From NCBI GenBank assembly GCA_020636215.1, contig JACJYG010000005.1:1054001-1118000 (forward strand): a stretch of DNA of 64,000 bases, given 5' to 3'. Shown here in pieces: positions 42,711 through 50,456 of the stretch; the first letter of the stretch is position 1; the number at the start of each line of letters is the position of its first letter. A program made the translations under genes and the position numbers. Below the pieces are notes generated by a model. The model did no database searches. It saw only the letters and a program-made list of their open reading frames with translations, and had not been told where the DNA came from. The stretch is from Lewinellaceae bacterium. Its GTDB lineage: Bacteria; Bacteroidota; Bacteroidia; Chitinophagales; Saprospiraceae.

Positions 42711-43035
42711 TATGGTTGTTTTCTCGCATTGCTTTTTCTTCTCTGGCCACCCATGCCCAGGCGTTCCAGCAGCCGATGGTCAGTCCAGCAACCAGTAGAA
42801 CCAACGTCCAGGATCGGCTGCCGGGATAGTGCTTGTCAAGCCAGAGCCCAATGGCGGCGCCAATCAGGGTAGGAACGGCCACCGACCAGCCGACCAGTCC
42901 CATCATGCCCAGGCCGCGCCAAACCGGTGTAGGGCCTTTGCCCTTTGCTTTCAGCTTGCGATGCTCTTTTTTGTCTACCTGCCGGCTGAAAGCTTCCTGG
43001 GCTGCTGTTTTTTTCGGTTCCTGGTTTTCACTCAT
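42700..43035 (-). CDS. atpQ: N-ATPase accessory subunit AtpQ (AtpI-like)
   Basis: A 111-residue protein with a charged N-terminus (residues 1-35) and two membrane helices: GLGMMGLVGWSVAVPTLIGAAIGLWLDKHYPGSRSWTLVLLVAGLTIGCWNAWAWV. The GxxxGxWLDK segment is the AtpI/AtpQ signature; the family is linked to c-ring assembly and Mg2+. It lies directly after atpC, overlapping by 8 bp, as in other N-ATPase operons. Confidence 0.9.
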   Translation of the reverse strand: MSENQEPKKTAAQEAFSRQVDKKEHRKLKAKGKGPTPVWRGLGMMGLVGWSVAVPTLIGAAIGLWLDKHYPGSRSWTLVLLVAGLTIGCWNAWAWVAREEKAMRENNHNDQ

Positions 43036-43438
43036 GGCGATATGCTAATAATTGACGAACCAGCCCGCTTTCCAGCTTGGCCAGCACCACCCGCATGTTC
43101 CGCTCCTGTTCGTTGAGGTTTAAGAACTCCTGTTCCACCGCCTGGTGCAGTTGGCCCAGGTCCGTTCCTCCGATGGCGTTGCGTACGGATACAAATACCT
43201 TCTGCCCGGCTTTGACCAAAATGCCTTCATCAATGGCGATATGGGTTTCCCCTTCCGATTCGGTTTCATAAGTTAAAATGCCCGGTACCAAAGCGGCTAC
43301 ACAGTCGAGGCGCGCCGGCAACAAGCCGAAGGCCCCCTCCTGCGTTTCCGCCACAATGCGTTTCACGTCTGTGTGGTCAGCGAAAACGCGGAACGGCAGT
43401 AGTACTTCAAGGTGCATCAGGCTCGATTCATTTTCCAT
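43028..43438 (-). CDS. atpC: N-ATPase epsilon subunit
   Basis: A 136-residue epsilon subunit: beta-sandwich LEVLLPFRVFADHTDVKRIVAETQEGAFGLLPARLDCVAALVPGILTYE followed by a helical hairpin (LGQLHQAVEQEFLNLNEQERNMRVVLAKLESGLVRQLL). The GLLP in place of the usual G(I/M)LPxH is an N-ATPase feature. ATG 43438 overlaps atpD by 11 bp; ATG 43417 is an alternative start. Epsilon couples rotor and head and may inhibit ATP hydrolysis. Confidence 0.9.
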   Translation of the reverse strand: MENESSLMHLEVLLPFRVFADHTDVKRIVAETQEGAFGLLPARLDCVAALVPGILTYETESEGETHIAIDEGILVKAGQKVFVSVRNAIGGTDLGQLHQAVEQEFLNLNEQERNMRVVLAKLESGLVRQLLAYRHE

Positions 43439-44900
43439 CGCTTTCTTTTTCAGCTCCTTCCGTTTCCGGTTCCATAACAATTTGAGGTTCTGCTTCCGGC
43501 TCGCTGGCCTTTATCTTCTCTTCCGCCTCATCGACCGCCCCGATCATGTAAAAGGCGCTTTCCGGATAGTCTTTAAACTCATCCTTCAAAATCCGTTCAC
43601 AACCATCGAGGGCGTCTTCCAGGCTAACGAGTTTGCCTTTGATGCCACTAAACTGTTCGGTGGTAAAGAACGGCTGAGTGAGGAATCGTTCCAGTTGGCG
43701 GGCGCGGAACACCAGATTGCGGTCTGCTGTAGAAAGTTGTTCCAGGCCGAGCATGGCGATGATATCTTTAAGCCCTTCGTACTGCGCGAGGGTTTGCCGG
43801 ATCTCCTGCGCCAGGTTGTAATGCCGCTCGCCGACAATACCGGGATTGGCCATCTTGGAGCTGGAGTTTAATGGGTCGATAGCCGGGAAAAGGCCCTCGC
43901 TGGCCCGCTTGCGCGACAGGACAATGGAGGCGGAAAGGTGCGAGAAGGTGTGTACGGCCGCCGGGTCGGTCAGGTCATCCGCCGGTACGTATACGGCCTG
44001 TATAGAAGTAATCGCTCCGGTATCGGTATTGGCGATCCTTTCTTCCAGCCGGGACAGCTCCGTGCTCATCGTCGGCTGATAACCCAGCCGGGAAGGCATT
44101 TGCCCCATCAGGCCGGACACTTCCATGCCGGCTTGGATGAAACGGTAGATGTTGTCGATCAACAGCAGTACGTCGCGATGCTCGTCATCGCGAAAATATT
44201 CGGCCATGGTAAGTGCAGCGTGGCCAACCCGGAACCGGTTCCCCGGCGGCTCGTTCATCTGGCCGAATACCATGGCCATGTTAGGCAATACGCCTGCTTC
44301 TTTCATGTCGCGGTAGAGTTCTTCTCCCTCGCGGCAACGCTCCCCGATGCCGCAAAAAATGCTCACGCCCTGGTGTTGCCCCACCATGTTATGGATCATT
44401 TCCGTGAGCAGCACGGTTTTTCCCACCCCCGCCCCGCCAAACAAACCCGCTTTTCCACCCCGTTCGAGCGGCATCAATACGTCAATAGCTTTGATGCCGG
44501 TTGAAAAGATCTCGGATTTCACCGAACGGCGCGCCAGGGAAGGTGGGTCGCCATGTACCGTACGCCATTGTATTTTGGTGGGCGCCTCCATCCGGTCAAT
44601 GGTATTGCCGAAAACGTCGAACATGCGGGAGAGGATACCTGGCCCAACAGGGGCTGTCAGGGGAGCTTTTGTATCGGTTACCGGCATCCCCCGGGCCAGG
44701 CCTTCTGTGGGCGTTAGTGCAATGCCCCGTACCCGGTGCCGGCCAAGCTGGGATAATACTTCTATGATAACCTGGTTGTCTTTTCCTGTCTGAAGTAAAG
44801 TGTTGATCGGCGGTAAATGGCCATCAAACTGCACGTCTACGATACTGCCTCTTACAGAAGCTACTACGCCAATGTTGGGAAGAACATTTATTTCTTTCAA
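43428..44900 (-). CDS. atpD: N-ATPase beta subunit, first gene of the operon
   Basis: A 490-residue catalytic beta subunit. Walker A GGAGVGKT (155-162), catalytic Glu187 in GERCREGEELY, DVLLLIDNIYRFIQAG (Walker B) and SRRL-like tail. The DELSEED loop reads EQLSTAD. The acidic C-terminal tail (EEKIKASEPEAEPQIVMEPETEGAEKES) is an extension. The start is TTG 44900, preceded by AAAAAAGGATCCGGAA, whose AGGA is well placed as a ribosome binding site; no ATG is available near. It opens the atpDCQRBEFAG order, which defines the N-type (laterally spread) F-ATPase, usually an extra copy beside the housekeeping enzyme. Confidence 0.95.
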   Translation of the reverse strand: MKEINVLPNIGVVASVRGSIVDVQFDGHLPPINTLLQTGKDNQVIIEVLSQLGRHRVRGIALTPTEGLARGMPVTDTKAPLTAPVGPGILSRMFDVFGNTIDRMEAPTKIQWRTVHGDPPSLARRSVKSEIFSTGIKAIDVLMPLERGGKAGLFGGAGVGKTVLLTEMIHNMVGQHQGVSIFCGIGERCREGEELYRDMKEAGVLPNMAMVFGQMNEPPGNRFRVGHAALTMAEYFRDDEHRDVLLLIDNIYRFIQAGMEVSGLMGQMPSRLGYQPTMSTELSRLEERIANTDTGAITSIQAVYVPADDLTDPAAVHTFSHLSASIVLSRKRASEGLFPAIDPLNSSSKMANPGIVGERHYNLAQEIRQTLAQYEGLKDIIAMLGLEQLSTADRNLVFRARQLERFLTQPFFTTEQFSGIKGKLVSLEDALDGCERILKDEFKDYPESAFYMIGAVDEAEEKIKASEPEAEPQIVMEPETEGAEKESDGK

Positions 44901-45362
44901 TTCCGGATCCTTTTTTCGCCGTCAGCTTGTTGTAGGCTTAGCTTTGCGGCCGGAAGCGAGGAAAATATGAAAATCTCTAACCTTGAACACTCAGGCCTGC
45001 CTGGCCAAGGCGCTCTTCAAAACCTTCAAGTTACACATTTCCAGCCTTCGCCGCCTTGATTTTTCTGATGATTTTAGTCAGCCTTACCAGTGATATTTAT
45101 TTCTGGCGCTTTCGTGTTTGTAGGTCGGCAGGCCGCACGTCTGCACGTCTGCACGTCACAGGTCGGCAGGTCACACGTCGCATCAGGGTGGCCAGGAATA
45201 GGTAGCCCTCAAATTTATTTGAGGGGCTGAAGTCGTAAGCTGCTGATTTTTAGTGACTTTTATATTGACGGCGCAAATAAATTTGTGCGTCACGGATATT
45301 CCCGGTCATCCTGGCAGGTCACACGTCGAACGTCGGCAGGTCACACGTGCAGAGGCAATGGC
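44901..45362. other. 462-bp gap between N-ATPase and choline transporter, with repeats and hairpins
   Basis: No gene. It contains ACGTC/GGTC-word repeats (45121-45190; 45313-45350), a palindrome CCTCAAATTTATTTGAGG (45207-45224), and a second imperfect hairpin with the core GCAAATAAATTTGTGC (about 45268-45293). The promoter for atpD should lie at the left end. Either hairpin could serve as the transporter gene terminator, although T-runs are weak. Confidence 0.65.
45121..45190. repeat. Degenerate repeats of GTCTGCAC/GGTCGGCA words
   Basis: GCACGTCTGCACGTCTGCAC followed by GTCACAGGTCGGCAGGTCACACGTC-type words; similar words at 45313-45350 and at 36093-36176. Unit length about 8 bp, imperfect. 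Confidence 0.75.
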
Positions 45363-46967
45363 CTACTCACATACTGTCAGCTCCTTCGCCGGGGCCCAGC
45401 GTTGCGTCAGTCTTGAAACGATAATAATGCTGAACAGCCCGGCCAGCATGGCCAAAGTTCGGAAGGGAAACAGGACCACTCCGTCTTCCACCATCGGGTA
45501 GGGGAGCAGGACGGGCAGGCCGAGGGTGGGGTCGCCTCCTCCAAAGCGAAGGATAAAGGCTACGACGAATCCAGCTAAAGCGCCATAGGAATTCGCCCTG
45601 GGGTCGAACAGGGCGCACACCAGTGGCGGTAGCAGCAGGCAGAAAACGAAGTCGCTGCAAAGGAACCATAACTCGTAAACGCTACGGATATTGAGCGCCA
45701 GTAAGGTAGCGGTTATTCCAACGATCCAGATGATGCGTTTGATGAGCCAGGCCAACCGCAAAGGCCGGATGTTGGGTTTCATCAATGGACGGTATACATT
45801 CCAACCCGCCATGGAAGAGGCGGAGAGGATGGACGAATCTGCTGACGACATTACCGCTGCGGCAATAGCGCCCAGCCCGATCAGCCCTACCCAGTGTGGA
45901 GTGAGGTAACGGATCACCCAGGGCAGGGTAGAGGCTGCATCTGGTGGCGGAGGGACGCCCAGGGCTGCCCAGTCGGCAACACCACCGGCAATGCCGGCCA
46001 GTACCGGCGGGACGGCGGCAATGAGACAAACGATGCCGGCAAAAACAGACAGGCGCACCGCCGTTTTTTCATCTTTGGAAGCCAGCACCCGTTGGAAATA
46101 TACCTGCCAGGGAATACCCCCAAGGGTCAGAAAGATGGCGTAGTCCCACCAGTTCCAGTAATAGCTCCCCAGTGCTTCCCGGCTGGGCAGCAGGCTGGCG
46201 GCAGCGCCGTGTTGTTCCTGGTAAGCCTGCCAGGCGGTGTCCCATCCGCCAACCTGGCTCAAAGCAAATGGGACGATGAGGAAAAGGCCGCCCATCAGCA
46301 GGATGAGCTGCACGAAATCCGTGAGGGCTACTGACCATAAGCCACCCAGGGCGGTGTACGCGATGGTGATAAATGCGGAAAGGATAATAGCCGTAGGAGT
46401 ATCCAACCCAACAATCGTTCCAAAGGTAGTGCCAAGAGCCGTCAGGATAGCAGCGGTCCAGAAAATTTCTCCCGAAAGAGCCGGGAGGAACAGCAGGGCG
46501 GCAATACGTTTCCCAAAGCGCTGTTCCAGGGGGTCGAGCATGGTCTGAAAACGATAGCGCCGCATGCGCCGGGCAAAAAATAAGCCGCCGATGATGAGGC
46601 TCAGGGCATACCCCCAGGGCGCCTGCACCCATACCAGGCCGGCGCTGGCCGTATATTCTGAGGTGCCGTTGATATAGCCGCCGCCGATCCAGGTGGCGCT
46701 CATGGTGAAGACGGCCAGCCAGAGGGGCAATTGCCGGCCGGCCAGCAGGAAGCCTTCGGTGTCTTCTGTTTGGCGCAAAGTGGCGGCGTAGGCGCCCGTC
46801 AGAAAGATCAGGCTGTAAAACCCCATCATGGAAAAAAAGGAGGGCCAGTGTACGGCTTCATCCATAAAGAAGTAAAGATACAGTCCGATCAGGGTCAAAA
46901 CGCCCATCAGGCTAAGGGTGGGCAGGGCGACCTGCCTGAACTGCGAGGAATTTTTGTTTACTGCCAT
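45363..46967 (-). CDS. Sodium:solute symporter, CHT-type (high-affinity choline transporter-like)
   Basis: A 534-residue SSS-family transporter with about 13 membrane helices. Several stretches closely resemble animal high-affinity choline transporters as I remember them: SATWIGGGYINGTSEY in the substrate/Na+ site region, VQAPWGYALSLIIGGLFFA, TMLDPLEQRFGKR and ALGGLWSVALTDFVQLI. It should import choline, or a related small solute, with Na+. It is divergent from phosphatidylcholine synthase at 47101, which needs choline, with a 133-bp shared upstream region; that context strongly favours choline. ATG 46967 is clear. Confidence 0.88.
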   Translation of the reverse strand: MAVNKNSSQFRQVALPTLSLMGVLTLIGLYLYFFMDEAVHWPSFFSMMGFYSLIFLTGAYAATLRQTEDTEGFLLAGRQLPLWLAVFTMSATWIGGGYINGTSEYTASAGLVWVQAPWGYALSLIIGGLFFARRMRRYRFQTMLDPLEQRFGKRIAALLFLPALSGEIFWTAAILTALGTTFGTIVGLDTPTAIILSAFITIAYTALGGLWSVALTDFVQLILLMGGLFLIVPFALSQVGGWDTAWQAYQEQHGAAASLLPSREALGSYYWNWWDYAIFLTLGGIPWQVYFQRVLASKDEKTAVRLSVFAGIVCLIAAVPPVLAGIAGGVADWAALGVPPPPDAASTLPWVIRYLTPHWVGLIGLGAIAAAVMSSADSSILSASSMAGWNVYRPLMKPNIRPLRLAWLIKRIIWIVGITATLLALNIRSVYELWFLCSDFVFCLLLPPLVCALFDPRANSYGALAGFVVAFILRFGGGDPTLGLPVLLPYPMVEDGVVLFPFRTLAMLAGLFSIIIVSRLTQRWAPAKELTVCE

Positions 46968-47100
46968 CTACGAGCTCTTAGTCGCTTCGAAAGGTGGAAA
47001 TTAGGGAAAAGCCAGAGATTTTTTCGTAATACCCTTTGTATTGTCGATACTTTTGGGCTTTGGAAGGGACCGCGCCTTTCGGATATTTGTATTTTGCCCC

Positions 47101-47835
47101 ATGAAAAACCAAGCATTTATGACAATTCCTGAAATTAAGGCCGGCCTGGCCAGCCGGCTTTTAGCCTGGGGGGTGCACCTTTTCACCGCTTCCGGCGTGA
47201 TCACTGTATTTATGGCTTTACTTTCGGTCAGTGAGGGGCGCCTGCACATCGCAATGCTCTGGTTGGTAGCTGCTCAGTTTATCGATGGGGTCGATGGGAC
47301 ATTAGCACGCCGGTTCCGGGTTTCCGAGGTGTTGCCTTATATGAGTGGCAAAAATATTGACTTCGTCATTGATTTTGCTGCATACGCTATTGTTCCTACT
47401 TACATGATCTATGAATCCGGCCTCATCAGCGGAGGCTGGAACCTGGCCTGTGCCTTTCTAATTCTGATGGTTTCGGCGATCTATTACGGCAAAGACGGCA
47501 TGGTCACTGAAGACCATTATTTCGTCGGCTTTCCCGTGATGTGGAACATGGCGGCTTTTTATATGATCTTTGTTTTTCATTGGGGGCATTGGGCTAATGT
47601 CATATTGGTTATCGGGTTATCTATTCTGCATTTCATTCCCATTAAATTTATCTATCCCAGCCGCACGGCTCGTTTGAGATGGATTTCGCTGGCGATTACG
47701 GCTGTGGCTATCTTGGCCGCACTGGGTATTCTTTATTACTATCCGGAAGCTCAACCCCTGCTGAATGGCATCGTCTGCCTGGCTTTGTTCTATTACGGCG
47801 GATTCGCCCTTTGGGTGACTTATATCAAACCTTGA
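47101..47835 (+). CDS. pcs: Phosphatidylcholine synthase
   Basis: A 244-residue membrane enzyme of the CDP-alcohol phosphatidyltransferase superfamily. The active-site signature is Asp65-Gly66, Ala69-Arg70, then after 12 residues Gly83, Asp87, Asp91 (DGTLARRFRVSEVLPYMSG, then NIDFVID). The longer AR-to-G spacing and VLPYMSGKNIDFVIDF wording are those of Pcs, which condenses choline directly with CDP-diacylglycerol to form phosphatidylcholine and CMP. About eight helices. ATG 47101 is preferred; an upstream TTG extends the frame. Divergent from the CHT-type choline transporter. A phosphatidylserine synthase is the main alternative, but the motif wording favours Pcs. Confidence 0.87.
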   Translation: MKNQAFMTIPEIKAGLASRLLAWGVHLFTASGVITVFMALLSVSEGRLHIAMLWLVAAQFIDGVDGTLARRFRVSEVLPYMSGKNIDFVIDFAAYAIVPTYMIYESGLISGGWNLACAFLILMVSAIYYGKDGMVTEDHYFVGFPVMWNMAAFYMIFVFHWGHWANVILVIGLSILHFIPIKFIYPSRTARLRWISLAITAVAILAALGILYYYPEAQPLLNGIVCLALFYYGGFALWVTYIKP

Positions 47836-47935
47836 GACGCGGCCAATGAATCCAATTCATCTTAATGGTAGAAATAATCGTTATTTATGTAGGGCTCCCA
47901 TCACTCTAATTATCTAAATCCAAAAATAGCAAGCC

Positions 47936-48379
47936 ATGTTCCAGATAAAATTTGTGTCCAATCCAATCCTTTTCCTGTTCGCCTTTTCAGTCCTTCTGTC
48001 CTCCTGCGGCGCTTCCCGCGATGCAGCCAAAAGCGAGGAAGGAAAAGTGGAGATAAAGGATGGAAAAAGGGCCAACGCCCCTCAAACCTACACTTCCCTT
48101 ACCGAATATTTCCGCCGCATTCCCGGCCTGAGAGTCTCCGGAGATGACACCAATGGGAAGGTGCTGGTGATGAGCGGCGCGCAGTCGCTCAGGACCTCTG
48201 ATGAGCCCCTGTATGTGGTAGACGGCGTGCGGATCGGCCAGTCCTTTCAGAGCCTGGTTCGGGTACTCAATGTCAATGACATCGACCGGGTAAGCGTGTT
48301 GAAATCGGCCAGCGAAACATCCATCTACGGCGTAGCGGGCGCCAATGGGGTAATCGTGATCAAAACGAAGCGACAGTAA
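47936..48379 (+). CDS. Lipoprotein consisting of an isolated TonB-receptor plug-like domain
   Basis: A 147-residue lipoprotein: signal peptide with lipobox LLSSC (Cys near residue 23), a charged linker, then about 90 residues resembling the plug domain of SusC-type receptors: EYFRRIPGLRVSGDDTNGKVLVMSG, EPLYVVDGVRIG, NVNDIDRVSVLKSASETSIYGVAGANGVIVIKTKR. No barrel follows; the stop codon is right after the plug. It is an intact small gene rather than a truncation, since it has its own signal and start. Role unknown; interaction with TonB or with envelope proteins is possible. Confidence 0.82.
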   Translation: MFQIKFVSNPILFLFAFSVLLSSCGASRDAAKSEEGKVEIKDGKRANAPQTYTSLTEYFRRIPGLRVSGDDTNGKVLVMSGAQSLRTSDEPLYVVDGVRIGQSFQSLVRVLNVNDIDRVSVLKSASETSIYGVAGANGVIVIKTKRQ

Positions 48380-48449
48380 ACTACATCCGCCTAGCTATTT
48401 ATTCCCCCGAAGAAGTCTTACCTTCGGCCGGAAAAAAGCCCAAGCGACC

Positions 48450-50093
48450 ATGCATGCTCCCGGAACCACTGAAGAAGCACTATTGTATCTGTTTTTGGCC
48501 GCCGCTCTGGGGTCCTTCGTCGGTAATATTAAAATAAAGGGCAACAGCCTTGGTGTTGCCGCAGTATTGTTTGTCGGCCTGGCTATCGGGGCCATCAAAC
48601 CGGAGGTAAAGATCCCGGAGGCGATCAAGCTGATGGGGTTGGCCATTTTTGTGTATAGCATTGGTTTGAGCTCCGGCCCATCCTTTTTCAGCTCTCTCAA
48701 AAAACGGGGTACTTCCAACCTGATGTTGGCCCTGCTGGCGCTCAGTGTCCTAAGCATTTGTATTTGGGGCGCCGCGCTCTTCTTTGGTTTTGATGCTTCC
48801 GGAGCAGCGGGCCTGCTGTCTGGTATCACGACCAATACTCCGGCCCTGGCGGGCCTGCTCGACGCCATCCACTCCCAGGGCGGAGAAGGGGCGGCGGAGA
48901 TGTCAAACAGTGCGGTGGTGGGGTATTCTATTTCTTACCCCATGGGCGTCCTGGGCCTGATGATCGCTGTGGCGGTGATGCAACGGGCGTTTAGGATCGA
49001 CTACGCAGCGGAAACCCGGGCGCTGGGCAATGAATTTCCCAGCGGCCAGCCCATAATCCATCAGACGGTTGAAATCAGGGCGGGGGAAGTGATAGGCAAG
49101 CCCTTACGGGAATTTAAAAAGCAACATGCGCCCAAAGTGGTTTTCGGGCGCATGCGCCGCGGCCAGGCCTATTCGCTTTGCCATTTGGAAACGGTGTTCG
49201 AACCCGGCGACCTGGTGTCCATCATCGGCGAGCAAGCCGAGGTGGCGCGGGTGGCTTCGTTGCTTGGACATTCCGTAGAAGAAGACCTGTCTGATAACCT
49301 CTCGGTATTTGGCATGCGGCGGGTCTTTGTTTCCAACCCCAAAATTGCTGGTAAGACAGTCGCTTCCCTCAACCTGCAAGAGAACTATCAGGTGGTCCTC
49401 ACCCGCATCCGCCGGGGCGATGTGGATTCGATCGTAGAACCGGAAACCGTGCTGGAACTGGGCGACCGCATCCGCATTTTGGCCAAGGAATCGGACCTGA
49501 AAAACCTGGTCCGCATTTTTGGCGACTCCTACGAGCACCTCAGCCATATCGACCTGCTATCTTTCGGGCTGGGCATGGGGCTGGGCATCCTACTGGGCTC
49601 CATTGAGATGGTGTTGCCCGGGGGAATTTTATTTAGTCTGGGCTTTGCCGGCGGGCCGCTGGTGGCGGGCTTGCTTCTATCCTACTTGCGCCGTTCAGGC
49701 CCTATCCTCTGGACATTACCCTATTCCGCCAACCTCACCTTGCGGCAGATCGGCTTGATGCTGATGCTGGCGGCCATCGGTATAAACTCCGGCGCCACTT
49801 TCTTGTCCACTATGCTCAGCCCGGTTGGGCCGCAGATGTTCCTTTCCGGAGCGCTGGTCAGTATCCTGGGCGGTATGATTATTCTTTTTGCCGGGTACAA
49901 ACTCCTCCGAATCCCTTTCGTATTGCTCATCGGCATGGTCAGCCACCACCCCGCTAACCTGGATTTCGCCAACAACCGGGCGGGTAATAAAATCCCCACT
50001 TACGGCTACGCCCTGGTTTACCCGCTGCTGCTGATCGGTAAGATCATTTTCGTGCAGGTGTTGTGGCAGGTGTTGAAGGGGTGGGGGTTGTAG
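48450..50093 (+). CDS. AspT/YidE-family transporter with two RCK_C (TrkA-C) domains
   Basis: A 547-residue membrane protein. Two blocks of membrane helices (about 10-180 and 360-547), each with the AspT-type signature (GSFVGNIKIKGNSLGVAAVLFVGLAIGAI; GLGMGLGILLGSIEMVLPGGILFSLGFAGGPLVAGL), flank two cytosolic TrkA-C/RCK_C domains (VIGKPLREFKKQHAPKVVFGRMRRG..PGDLVSIIGE and IAGKTVASLNLQENYQVVLTRIRRG..LGDRIRILA). The family includes aspartate:alanine exchangers and uncharacterised YidE/YbjL; substrate cannot be assigned. It stands alone, 71 bp after the plug lipoprotein. Confidence 0.9.
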   Translation: MHAPGTTEEALLYLFLAAALGSFVGNIKIKGNSLGVAAVLFVGLAIGAIKPEVKIPEAIKLMGLAIFVYSIGLSSGPSFFSSLKKRGTSNLMLALLALSVLSICIWGAALFFGFDASGAAGLLSGITTNTPALAGLLDAIHSQGGEGAAEMSNSAVVGYSISYPMGVLGLMIAVAVMQRAFRIDYAAETRALGNEFPSGQPIIHQTVEIRAGEVIGKPLREFKKQHAPKVVFGRMRRGQAYSLCHLETVFEPGDLVSIIGEQAEVARVASLLGHSVEEDLSDNLSVFGMRRVFVSNPKIAGKTVASLNLQENYQVVLTRIRRGDVDSIVEPETVLELGDRIRILAKESDLKNLVRIFGDSYEHLSHIDLLSFGLGMGLGILLGSIEMVLPGGILFSLGFAGGPLVAGLLLSYLRRSGPILWTLPYSANLTLRQIGLMLMLAAIGINSGATFLSTMLSPVGPQMFLSGALVSILGGMIILFAGYKLLRIPFVLLIGMVSHHPANLDFANNRAGNKIPTYGYALVYPLLLIGKIIFVQVLWQVLKGWGL

Positions 50094-50456
50094 GTTGGCA
50101 ATGGCGTTAGCTTTGCAGATGACTGGGCGGCTGTTCACCAGGTCTATCAACATTGCGCTCCTCCGGAGCTATCAAAAGGAGGTATGCTTGGCGGATTCTA
50201 CCGACATTTAGGCCCTCCGGCCTGCAAGGGGGAATAGTTTTGCTTTGGGGAAGCTGCCATCATTAAGCCAGGGGCTTACCAGGGAAGCAAAAGGCCCGGA
50301 GGGCCGGCAATGTTGTTAGGAATGAAGCTCCCAGCCTGGTTTTAGGCCCAGCGGGCCGGAATGTTACTTCCAAAGCCTCGTCAGGCTTCTCCCAGGTTCA
50401 GGCTTCGGAAGTCTGTCCAGGCATTTCCCGGGTTTAGACTTCCGAAGCCTGTCCAA
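50094..50456. other. 363-bp gap between convergent genes with a strong hairpin
   Basis: No gene. It is GC-rich with repeated AGGCCCTCCGGCC/GGCCCGGAGGGCC words and words around CAGGCTTCGGAAG, and ends in the perfect 15-bp hairpin listed separately. Confidence 0.65.
50400..50450. terminator. Perfect 15-bp hairpin between convergent genes
   Basis: AGGCTTCGGAAGTCT (50400-50414) pairs exactly with AGACTTCCGAAGCCT (50436-50450), with a 21-nt loop. It lies immediately after the stop of the BNR gene (minus) and 307 bp after the transporter stop (plus). There is no good T-run, so it may stabilise mRNA ends rather than terminate by itself. Confidence 0.55.

Noticed and set aside
38060..44900. Housekeeping F-type ATP synthase
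   Set aside because: Gene order DCQRBEFAG, atpQ and atpR, and absence of delta point to the N-type instead.
47936..48379. Pseudogene fragment of a SusC receptor
   Set aside because: It has its own signal peptide with lipobox, no frameshift, and a stop immediately after the domain.
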